From the NCBI GenBank assembly GCA_944323685.1, contig CALUTJ010000003.1:1-64000 (forward strand): a stretch of DNA of 64,000 nucleotides, read 5' to 3'. The translations under genes and the position numbers were made by a program. Positions 26,539 through 33,965 of this stretch are shown in pieces. The stretch comes from Candidatus Gastranaerophilales bacterium (GTDB lineage Bacteria > Cyanobacteriota > Vampirovibrionia > Gastranaerophilales > Gastranaerophilaceae). The notes under the pieces were generated by a model. It worked only from the letters and a program-made list of their open reading frames with translations. It had not been told where the DNA came from and did not search any database. Numbering within the stretch: the stretch's first letter is position 1; the number at the start of each line of letters is the position of its first letter.

Positions 26539-28584
26539 TCACTTTCTACAAGCCCATTTTATAGCATCTTCTATGTGTTTGGGAATAGTTATTTCTTTAT
26601 ATTTTACTTTTTTATCTGGATTTTCATTGTTCTTATATTGCAAATTTTCACGCAATTTTACTCCTATATCAAATGCAACTTCTCCTTTATTATCTTTTAC
26701 ACAATTCAAATAGTAACACGCAAAACATTCTTCTTTTTTATCAGCTTTTAATAGCCAATGTTCAGGCTCTTTTCCATCATTAAATTCAAATTTTCCTATT
26801 AATGCATTTATATCACTTTTTTCGTCATCTGTCAGATCTGTTTTTTGCAAAAGGGACAATTTATCTTTATTGGAGCAAGATTCCACTATCAAAAGATCAT
26901 TACTCGCATTTTTAAGAGCAAAATCATATTCAAATGTTTTACCTATTCCTATTTGGCTGAAACAAACTTTTATATTTTTATTCTCGTAATTTTCATCTAA
27001 ATTAAAATCTCTTTTTAAATTTGTTATAACAGGTGAACAAGCTCTATATTCATATTTTTCAGAATCTATACCAAATTCAAATGGTAAACAAGATTTATAT
27101 TGATATTCTTTTTCCCCCTTTTTAGATGGGTCTGTATCAAGAATACAAGATACTTTTTTAGTTAGCAGAGTATTATTTTTACTAGGGTTAAATAATTTTA
27201 AGAAATGTTTGAAACAAGAACCATCAACTCTTATTACAGAAGTTAGCGTTTTTTCAAGTATAGAGTCTTCAATATAATCAGCTAAACATGGAACCAGTAT
27301 TTGTTCAGTTAAGCCTTCAACCAAGATTACACCTTTTGAAAACAACAAATTGGACTTTGTAGCATCTAAATACCGTTCAATATATTTTTTTGATTTTTTG
27401 TCTTCATCTGTCTCTGAAAAAGCTAGTCCTGGTCTAGCTATTGTTATCTCGCCATTATTTTCAGACAAACATATAATGTAATCTAATCCAACCGCAGATG
27501 TAATATGCGTAGAGTGAGTCGTTATAAAAATTTGTCTAGCTTCTTTATGATTTTTATAAATATAATTCATAAAATTATATTGCAATGCTGGATGAAGATG
27601 TGCTTCGGGTTCTTCTATAAGTAATAATGGGAAAATAGTACTATTACTTTCTTTATTTTTCAACTCATCATCAAAATTGGCAAGTATTAGAGATATATAA
27701 AGCAAATTGTTATAACCTAATCCATTTAATGTTATAGGAATATCAAAGTTGTTCTTTTTTATAAGTAATTTTAAACTGTCAATTATATCTTCTTCTTCAA
27801 AGAGTCCTCTTACATTTGGATTGCTTTTATTATTAAATGAAGCTCCGGTTTCATTAGCAAAAGCAATTAAAGATTTGAATTGTTTGCTTTCATTAACTTC
27901 ATTGACAAGATTTTCTGAGATATTTTTAAGTTCTTTTTTGTTTTTTTCACATTTTTCAGGCTTATCTTTTTGATATTCGATTAAAGCTTTTCTCAAGAAT
28001 TTTTTAAGTAAAGGATTTTTCCCTGAATAAATTTCAGATTCTGCATCCCTTAATGGTCCTAAAAATTGAAAATTAAATTTTGATAGCCACTCACGTTCTG
28101 CAACAATATTTGCATTTGGATTACCTCCAAATATTTTTGTTTTATAAAAAGGAATAAATTTTTCTAATTTTGCATAAGCTAGCCTTTTATCGGTAGTTGT
28201 TCCCAATTCTTTCTTATAATCTTCCCAATGTTCCTCTGGTAGGAAAAATTGATATGTTAATTGAGCTTCCCAGGGGGATTCTAATTTTGTCAACCAGCTT
28301 GCAACCAAAGCTTTATCAATGTCTCTATCCGATTTAGATGACTTTATTGTAGCTGTAATTGTAATTTCTGGAGGATTATTTAAATCATCAATGTCTTTAT
28401 TAATATCATCTATAGACAATCTACTATTATTGTTAATATCAAATATTAGTTGCAATGCTTTTAATACTGTTGTTTTTCCGGCATTATTTTCACCAATAAT
28501 AACATTGAGACCTTCATTAAATTCAATGTTTGTTTTATTTTTAAAACCTCTAAAATTTTCTATAGTCAGGCTTGATATAAACAC
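26539..28584 (-). CDS. OLD-family ATPase/Toprim nuclease (GajA-like)
   Basis: This 681-residue protein has an N-terminal ABC-type ATPase with Walker A GENNAGKTT (31-39), Walker B LLIEEPEAHLHPALQ and a following FITTHSTH switch. A Toprim domain follows, with GVILVEGLTEQILVP and a D-x-D pair in CILDTDPS. This is the OLD-family layout of GajA, the nuclease of Gabija; class 2 OLD proteins characteristically neighbour UvrD-like helicases, as here. It is the first gene of the three-gene operon, preceded by a 30-bp palindrome about 78 bp upstream. It is expected to act as a DNA-cleaving sensor of phage replication (established for Gabija, inferred here). Confidence 0.87.
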   Translation of the reverse strand: MFISSLTIENFRGFKNKTNIEFNEGLNVIIGENNAGKTTVLKALQLIFDINNNSRLSIDDINKDIDDLNNPPEITITATIKSSKSDRDIDKALVASWLTKLESPWEAQLTYQFFLPEEHWEDYKKELGTTTDKRLAYAKLEKFIPFYKTKIFGGNPNANIVAEREWLSKFNFQFLGPLRDAESEIYSGKNPLLKKFLRKALIEYQKDKPEKCEKNKKELKNISENLVNEVNESKQFKSLIAFANETGASFNNKSNPNVRGLFEEEDIIDSLKLLIKKNNFDIPITLNGLGYNNLLYISLILANFDDELKNKESNSTIFPLLLIEEPEAHLHPALQYNFMNYIYKNHKEARQIFITTHSTHITSAVGLDYIICLSENNGEITIARPGLAFSETDEDKKSKKYIERYLDATKSNLLFSKGVILVEGLTEQILVPCLADYIEDSILEKTLTSVIRVDGSCFKHFLKLFNPSKNNTLLTKKVSCILDTDPSKKGEKEYQYKSCLPFEFGIDSEKYEYRACSPVITNLKRDFNLDENYENKNIKVCFSQIGIGKTFEYDFALKNASNDLLIVESCSNKDKLSLLQKTDLTDDEKSDINALIGKFEFNDGKEPEHWLLKADKKEECFACYYLNCVKDNKGEVAFDIGVKLRENLQYKNNENPDKKVKYKEITIPKHIEDAIKWACRK

Positions 28585-28661
28585 AAAAAGCTCCTTTTTA
28601 TGGATTTTACCATGAAAATAAACTCAAATATTTATAGAATAATTTTTGTTTATTTCCCTGC

Positions 28662-28691
28662 AAAATCCCTGTTTTTAAAAACAGGGATTTT
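28662..28691. promoter_or_regulatory. 30-bp perfect palindrome upstream of defence operon
   Basis: AAAATCCCTG followed by five T, then its exact reverse complement, lies 78-107 bp upstream of the OLD-family gene start. It could be a dimeric repressor operator for the defence operon or, as RNA, a bidirectional terminator hairpin. No T-run clearly follows on either strand, so both readings remain open. Confidence 0.5.
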
Positions 28692-28827
28692 AGCTTTAAC
28701 GCTTGCAATACAGCACTTTGATAAGTTTAAAAATAATTAATTCGCTGTAAATTTATAAAAATTACCTGAAAAACCCGAAAAACAGTGAAGTATTTTCAGG
28801 AGACTTTTGCTGTTAGACCTTGGGTAT

Positions 28828-28887
28828 CCGAATCTTAAGACCCGCAAGGGTCTTTTTTAATACGGAGGGATGAGAACCCGAGAAGAG
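28828..28887. repeat. 60-bp direct repeat, copy 1 (contains a terminator)
   Basis: Identical to 30339-30398. It contains the stem AAGACCC (28837-28843), loop GCAA and GGGTCTT (28848-28854) running into six T on the + strand, which is a good intrinsic terminator, followed by a GC-richer tail. Two identical copies 1.5 kb apart bracket the NTF2-like gene and the truncated hydrolase. Confidence 0.9.
28837..28858 (+). terminator. Intrinsic terminator inside 60-bp repeat
   Basis: A 7-bp stem AAGACCC/GGGTCTT with a GCAA tetraloop followed by TTTT. There is no + strand gene immediately upstream, so the unit has probably been copied here from elsewhere. The second copy lies at 30348-30369. Confidence 0.7.
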
Positions 28888-29344
28888 GGTGAGAATGCTA
28901 CGACAAACAAGGCGCAGGCAAAGCCGAGCCGTAGTTTGACGGATGCAAAGTGCCGATTTTTATGAACGTAGTGAATAAAAAATGTACTTTTTTGTCCAGA
29001 TTGATTTGTACGGATAGATAGATTATTTTGGTAAAGTTGGCTTTGTGTGGAAGTTTCCGGGTCGGCAAAATTAAGTTTACACAAAAAATCAAACTGGAAA
29101 ACTGGACTTTTTCTGGACTGTACGGATAGATTGAGATTTGCAGGATTTCAGTGAGATACGCACCGTTTTTGAGTTGTACGGATAATTTGATTATTTCGGA
29201 AAAGTCTAGTTCCGCAAATTTAAAAAAAATATCATAAGGTTTAAGAATTTTGAACAAGGTCGGAAGTTTTTTCTTAAGGTCGAAAGAATTTTCATCAAGC
29301 TTGTAAAAATCATTATGTATAATTTTTTATGATAGTATAGATAT
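28888..29344. other. Non-coding stretch with short TGTACGGATA repeats
   Basis: No convincing gene. Small leftward open frames here lack ribosome sites and protein-like composition. TGTACGGATA occurs at 29007-29016, 29119-29128 and 29175-29184, each followed by AT-rich sequence. The segment next to the 60-bp repeat (to ~28965) is GC-richer than its surroundings and looks like part of an intergenic repeat family. Confidence 0.5.
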
Positions 29345-29734
29345 ATGGAAAAAATTTATTGTTTATTAAATAAATACGTACAATCAATTAATGAATGTAA
29401 TCTAGAATTAGCAAGAGAAATATGGGATAGCGAAGATTCAATTTCATTTATTCATCCGCTGGGCTATGAACATTCTTTTGAAGAAATTAAAGAGCATTTT
29501 TATCTCGGTACAATGGGAAATTTGTTTTCAAAGAGAGATTTAAAGATAAAAAATGTTTCGGCAAAATTTTATGACAGAGCTGCTTTTTTAGAATTTAGCT
29601 GGGATTTTTATGCAACTAAAAAAGAAAACGGGGAGCAAATCCATACTCTGGGGCGCGAAACACAATTTCTTGTTTTGCGTAACAATGAGTGGAAAATTAG
29701 CAATATCCATTATTCGCAAGCATTGAACTCATAA
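29345..29734 (+). CDS. NTF2-like (SnoaL/DUF4440-type) protein
   Basis: This 129-residue protein fits the NTF2-like alpha+beta cone: an N-terminal helix pair with YVQSINECNLELAREIWDSED, a G-Y-E-x-S-F-E-E-I-K-E-H-F helix, and a strand set ending F-L-V-L-R-N-N-E-W-K-I-S-N-I-H-Y-S. Such proteins bind or process small ligands; no specific substrate can be read. The ATG has no strong ribosome site. It stands alone between the two copies of the 60-bp repeat and converges with the hydrolase pseudogene. Confidence 0.75.
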   Translation: MEKIYCLLNKYVQSINECNLELAREIWDSEDSISFIHPLGYEHSFEEIKEHFYLGTMGNLFSKRDLKIKNVSAKFYDRAAFLEFSWDFYATKKENGEQIHTLGRETQFLVLRNNEWKISNIHYSQALNS

Positions 29735-29767
29735 ATCGGATTTTTAAATAATACTCAATATAAAAAT

Positions 29768-30231
29768 TTAATTATTTCTTGTAAAATCAATCACCTCTCC
29801 ATCCTCAGGAATTAATAAATTATCAATATTGTTTTTATTTTTAAATTCTTTTAAATCATTTCTTGTAACCGAAAGATGGCTGACTGTATCCATGTGGCTT
29901 GCAATTACTGTTGCGTTTGGAGCATTTTGCAAAACTTCTTTTACATCATCAATATTCATAATTAGCCGTTCACCGTTTAAAACCGTTGCAGCACAAGCAT
30001 TTATAACTATTACATCAGGATGGTATTTTGTAAGAGCCTCAATTACTTCTTCACACCAAATAGTATCGCCTGCTATATACAATGTCTTTTCATCCTCTGA
30101 TTTAAAAACAACACCCATCGCATCATAAGGCATGCCGATAGAATCGCATAACGGTTTAATTATTTCTCTTTTGCCATGCTGGGTGCCTGTTTTGTATAGA
30201 GTTATACCATTATATTCCGTTCCTGATTCCT
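29768..30231 (-). pseudogene. 5'-truncated metallo-beta-lactamase-fold hydrolase
   Basis: The frame is open leftward from about 30231, where an in-frame stop lies just upstream, to 29768. It encodes the C-terminal ~150 residues of a COG2220/UlaG-like hydrolase, with T-L-Y-I-A-G-D-T-I-W (the metal-binding Asp), D-V-I-V-I-N-A and A-S-H-M-D-T. The N-terminal HxHxDH metal site is missing. A start at 30133 is possible but would give a protein lacking half its active site. The break lies next to 14-bp tandem repeats and the second 60-bp repeat. Confidence 0.78.
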
Positions 30232-30264
30232 GTATAATAATTTAAAGAACAAGTTGCCCCAAAA

Positions 30265-30300
30265 AATCAAACCATGTGGAACAAATAATCAAACCATGTG
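30265..30300. repeat. Two 14-bp direct repeats at the hydrolase break point
   Basis: AATCAAACCATGTG occurs at 30265-30278 and 30287-30300, starting about 30 bp outside the truncated end of the hydrolase gene. Closely spaced short repeats like these occur at the ends of some insertion sequences (IS21 family, for example), so this could be the leftover end of a lost element. No transposase gene remains. Confidence 0.5.
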
Positions 30301-30338
30301 TTCTTTTACAAAAAAATCGAGCATTGTTGCCTCCTTCT

Positions 30339-30398
30339 CCGAATCTTAAGACCCGCAAGGGTCTTTTTTAATACGGAGGGATGAGAACCCGAGAAGAG
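30339..30398. repeat. 60-bp direct repeat, copy 2 (contains a terminator)
   Basis: Identical to 28828-28887, including the AAGACCC-GCAA-GGGTCTT hairpin and T-run. It lies between the hydrolase remnant and the biosynthetic operon and could insulate the operon from upstream transcription. Confidence 0.9.
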
Positions 30399-30541
30399 TA
30401 TATTTTAACGGGACATTTTATCTGGACTTATAAAAAGATTATTTGATATTTTGAGTAAATAAAGTCCGGTTAATCTATTGAATAAAATTATGTTTAAGTT
30501 TTAGCTATACAAGGGATGTATATCAATAATATAAGTATAAT

Positions 30542-30572
30542 CCCTTCAATTTAATAATATGTAATTGAAGGG
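30542..30572. promoter_or_regulatory. Inverted repeat upstream of the radical SAM operon
   Basis: CCCTTCAATT at 30542-30551 and its exact reverse complement AATTGAAGGG at 30563-30572, separated by 11 bases, lie 109 bp before the first gene of the operon. It may be an operator or a leader hairpin. The rest of 30399-30680 shows nothing I can name. Confidence 0.45.
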
Positions 30573-30680
30573 TTAGGGAAATAGACTTGAAACAAAATAA
30601 GCGAGATAACATGATATTTCCGTTAAAAAACTGTTTCTAATCTTTACTTAAAATTTTAACTATGATAAAATCCCAGTAGA

Positions 30681-31322
30681 ATGGGGGTTGTGTCTGAGTT
30701 GGTTTGGGATAGATTAGCTATAAAGTACGACAGACTATGGGTACAAAAATATTCATTATCTCCAACTCGTAAGAAGGTTATTAAGTTAATTGAAGAATTT
30801 GACTTGGTTGATAATTTTAAGTTGCTTGACTGTGGTTGTGCAACTGGCCAGTTATTGGAAGAAGTATTAAAAACATATCCGAATGCAAAATGCTCAGGCT
30901 TTGACAAATCTTCTCAAATGATAGAAATTGCCAAAAGTAAAGTTGTAAATGCTAGTTTTTCGGTACAAAAGGCTGAAAATATAAATTATGAAGAAAACTC
31001 TTTTGATTTAGTTACCTGTTGTCATTCTTTTCCGTATTATGATAATAAAGCTATTGTCGTTAATAATATAAATAAAATTCTAAAAAATAATGGATATGCT
31101 ATTTTTGTACAAGCATCTATAAATAACCAATATGACAAACTTGTTATGTCAATTGTGGAAAAAACGGCAGAAAAGGCTCAATATTTATCAAAATCGGAAT
31201 TTAAGAAATTATTTGAATCAAGATTTGAAATCGTAAAAGAATTTGAAGTAAAAGAAAAATTTTTTATGCCAACATTAGCCGGGTTTGTTATGAGAAAAAG
31301 AAATGAAAATATTACTAATTAG
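30681..31322 (+). CDS. Class I SAM-dependent methyltransferase
   Basis: This is a protein of about 213 residues. Motif I L-L-D-C-G-C-A-T-G-Q lies near residue 50, a G-F-D acidic loop follows (SAM ribose binding), and then N-S-F-D-L-V-T-C-C-H-S. This is a Methyltransf_11-type fold, transferring methyl from SAM to an unknown small molecule. Start is the ATG at 30681 or the GTG at 30690, which has a G-run just upstream. The end overlaps the first radical SAM gene by 20 bp, so it belongs to the same operon. Confidence 0.82.
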   Translation: MGVVSELVWDRLAIKYDRLWVQKYSLSPTRKKVIKLIEEFDLVDNFKLLDCGCATGQLLEEVLKTYPNAKCSGFDKSSQMIEIAKSKVVNASFSVQKAENINYEENSFDLVTCCHSFPYYDNKAIVVNNINKILKNNGYAIFVQASINNQYDKLVMSIVEKTAEKAQYLSKSEFKKLFESRFEIVKEFEVKEKFFMPTLAGFVMRKRNENITN

Positions 31323-32580
31323 ACCGAAACCACATCCAGAAACTATAGGTTTACAAAGCGTTATGATTTGCGAACCATTAGAATTAATGACACTGAAAAG
31401 TGTGTTGAATGCAAATAATCATGACGTAAAAATTATAGATATGATTTTAGAAAAAAAGCCTTTATTGTATTTTCTCAAAAAATATAATCCCGATGTTGTT
31501 GGATTTACAGGTTATATTAGTCATATTAATGTTATTAAGGAATATTCTCACATAACAAAAAAATACAACTCTAATATAAAAACAATTGTTGGCGGTGTAC
31601 AGGCCGAGGTTTGCCCTTCAGATTTTCAAGATAAGAATATTGATAAAATATGCTTTTCCGCTCAAGATATGTATGATTTTTTGGATTGCACAGATAAAAC
31701 CCAAAGATTGCCTGATAGAAATTTACCCCGAAAATATAGAAAATCATATTATTATTTATTTCATAAAAATTGTTCACTTATTAAAACTTCATTTGGATGT
31801 CCTTATAATTGTGATTTTTGTTTTTGTAAACAAATTTCCCCATATAAAGCACGTAAAATTGATGATGTAATAGAAGAGCTTTTAACTATAGAACAATATG
31901 AAGTTTATATTGTAGATGATGATTTTTTATTTAATAGAGAACGTTTGATTGAATTTGCAGAAAAAATAGAAAAAAACAATATCAAAAAAAGATATTTAGT
32001 GTATGGAAGAGCCGATTTTATTGCAAATAATGAAGATATTATAAAACGCTTAAAAGAAGTTGGATTGAGAGCAGTTATTGTAGGGCTGGAAGCTGCAAGT
32101 CAAGAAGAACTTGATAGTTTTAATAAAAGAACCAAAATATCAGATAATATTGAAGCTGTTAAAATTTTAAAAAAATATGACATAGAATGTTATGGAACAG
32201 TTATTCTTGGAATGGATTGGGATAAAACTAATTTCGATAAATTATACAAATTTTTATCAGGATTAAATTTAGTATTTGTTAATTTGCAACCATTAACGCC
32301 AATGCCAAATACAAAATTATTTGACCAATATAAAGACAAAGCTATTATTTCATATAAAGAACATGAAAAATGGGATATGGCTCATCTGGTTTTACAGCCT
32401 GAAAAATTAACTGTTCGTGAATTTTATTTTCAAATTTTGAAATTATATTATCTTTTATCATTAAGGCCTAAAAGTGCATTATATATGATAAAAAAATATG
32501 GATTTTTTGAAACAATGAAGCTTAGCTATGGAGCTATGCATGTTGCATTACAATATGTTATTAAAATAATAAAAGGGTGA
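31303..32580 (+). CDS. B12-binding-type radical SAM protein (1 of 4)
   Basis: This 425-residue protein has an N-terminal Rossmann-like B12-binding domain (MKILLIRP..., V-V-G-F-T-G-Y-I, T-I-V-G-G-V-Q) and a radical SAM domain with the 4Fe-4S motif C-P-Y-N-C-D-F-C (CxxxCxxC). The C-terminal region ends in a helical domain. The classic D-x-H-x-x-G cobalamin ligand motif is not evident, as in many members of this class, so base-off cobalamin binding is uncertain. These enzymes methylate or rearrange unactivated carbons. It is closely related to the next two genes. Confidence 0.87.
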   Translation: MKILLIRPKPHPETIGLQSVMICEPLELMTLKSVLNANNHDVKIIDMILEKKPLLYFLKKYNPDVVGFTGYISHINVIKEYSHITKKYNSNIKTIVGGVQAEVCPSDFQDKNIDKICFSAQDMYDFLDCTDKTQRLPDRNLPRKYRKSYYYLFHKNCSLIKTSFGCPYNCDFCFCKQISPYKARKIDDVIEELLTIEQYEVYIVDDDFLFNRERLIEFAEKIEKNNIKKRYLVYGRADFIANNEDIIKRLKEVGLRAVIVGLEAASQEELDSFNKRTKISDNIEAVKILKKYDIECYGTVILGMDWDKTNFDKLYKFLSGLNLVFVNLQPLTPMPNTKLFDQYKDKAIISYKEHEKWDMAHLVLQPEKLTVREFYFQILKLYYLLSLRPKSALYMIKKYGFFETMKLSYGAMHVALQYVIKIIKG

Positions 32581-32584
32581 TATT

Positions 32585-33955
32585 ATGAAAATACTGTTAG
32601 TTAGACCTTGGGTAAATAAGCATATAACGACTGTTAGGAATTATCTGGTAGGAGAACCTCTCGGAATAATTTGTGTTGGTACAATTATGAAGAATTTGGG
32701 ACATGAAGTTTTACTTGCTGATTTCATGATTGAAAAAAATGGTAAAATTGAAAAGTATTTAAAAGATTTTAACCCAGATATTGTCGGAATAACCTCTCAA
32801 TGCAGTGATGTCGTAAATGTTACTAAAATAGCTAAAACAGTTAAAAAGTTTAACCCAAATATCAAAGTAATTGTAGGAGGAATTCACGCAATGTGTTTTC
32901 CTGAAGCTTTTTTTATGCCGGAAGTCGATTTTATTTTCAAATCCACAACCCAGCAAAATGTAAAAAAGTTAATGGAAAATATTGAAAATAACAATTTGAC
33001 TGAAAGAGTTGACGGCATTTTTAGCAAGTCATTAGAATTCAAAAATGATGGAGATTTTTGCTGCAATGACTATATTGTACCTGACAGAAGCATTTCTGCA
33101 AAATACAGACATAAATACAGATATGTAGGTTTTCAACCTTGCGCAATTGTACTAACGGCGTTTGGATGCAGAAACAGATGCAAATTTTGTATTCGCTGGC
33201 AATTGGAAGGAAAATTGCAAGAAATTCCAATAGAAGAAATTGTTGAACAAATAGAAAATATAAATGAACCATATATAATGATATGTGATAATGATTTTCT
33301 TATCCATCGCAGTAGATTAGAAAAATTTTGTGATTTATTGGAAGAAAAAAATATTAAAAAAGAATTTGTGTGTTATGGAAGTGTAAATAGTATACTGGAA
33401 AAACCGCAAACAATAGAAAGGCTTCAAAAAAACGGTTTAAAAGCCGTAATTGTTGGGATAGAAGCTTTTGATAATGAGAGATTCAGTGAATATAACAAAC
33501 CGACAAGTGTAGATGATAATTACAATGCTATAAAAATATTACACGATAATAACGTGGCTTGTTGGGGATCTTTTATCGTCCATCCGGATTGGGACAAATC
33601 AGATTTTAAAAAGATGATTGATTATCTAAGAGATTTGAAAATAGAATTATGTACTTTTTCCCCGCTGGTTCCTCACCCTTTGACACCATTATATGAAGAA
33701 TATAAAGACAGACTTATATATACTGTTGAGGATTATGAAAAATGGAATTTTGGCGATGTTATAATAAGACCGTCAAAAATGTCCTTAAGAGAATATTATT
33801 TTGAAATAATCAAATTAGCATTGAAACTTAATGGAGCTAAACATTCAATTAAATATGTAAGAAAAAACTTTTCTTTAAAGAACAATCTTGCGATGCTTTT
33901 TGGATTTAAGACATTATTTAGCATTTATGTAAAAAACATGCTAATGAAAAAATAG
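32585..33955 (+). CDS. B12-binding-type radical SAM protein (2 of 4)
   Basis: This 456-residue protein has the same layout as its neighbours: MKILLVRPW start, B12-type domain with V-G-I-T-S-Q-C and I-V-G-G-I-H-A-M-C-F-P, and the radical SAM cluster motif C-R-N-R-C-K-F-C. The C-terminal half shares the x-x-P-H-P-L-T-P-L-Y-E-E-Y pattern with its paralogues. An AAAGGGTGA ribosome site precedes the ATG, 4 bp after the previous stop. A separate substrate step in one pathway is likely, since three divergent paralogues are kept side by side (inference). Confidence 0.87.
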   Translation: MKILLVRPWVNKHITTVRNYLVGEPLGIICVGTIMKNLGHEVLLADFMIEKNGKIEKYLKDFNPDIVGITSQCSDVVNVTKIAKTVKKFNPNIKVIVGGIHAMCFPEAFFMPEVDFIFKSTTQQNVKKLMENIENNNLTERVDGIFSKSLEFKNDGDFCCNDYIVPDRSISAKYRHKYRYVGFQPCAIVLTAFGCRNRCKFCIRWQLEGKLQEIPIEEIVEQIENINEPYIMICDNDFLIHRSRLEKFCDLLEEKNIKKEFVCYGSVNSILEKPQTIERLQKNGLKAVIVGIEAFDNERFSEYNKPTSVDDNYNAIKILHDNNVACWGSFIVHPDWDKSDFKKMIDYLRDLKIELCTFSPLVPHPLTPLYEEYKDRLIYTVEDYEKWNFGDVIIRPSKMSLREYYFEIIKLALKLNGAKHSIKYVRKNFSLKNNLAMLFGFKTLFSIYVKNMLMKK

Positions 33956-33965
33956 TAGGGAAATA

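Noticed and set aside
20993..28584. Assigning the operon outright as canonical Gabija
   Set aside because: Canonical Gabija has two genes; the 1249-residue third gene and the size of the OLD protein leave room for a different system, so gene symbols were withheld.
28888..29184. TGTACGGATA copies as a CRISPR array
   Set aside because: Only three short copies with irregular spacing and no cas genes in the window.
28857..29257. Two overlapping leftward open frames (75 and 119 codons)
   Set aside because: No ribosome sites, odd composition, lie in a repeat-rich intergenic region with no matching family; treated as non-coding.
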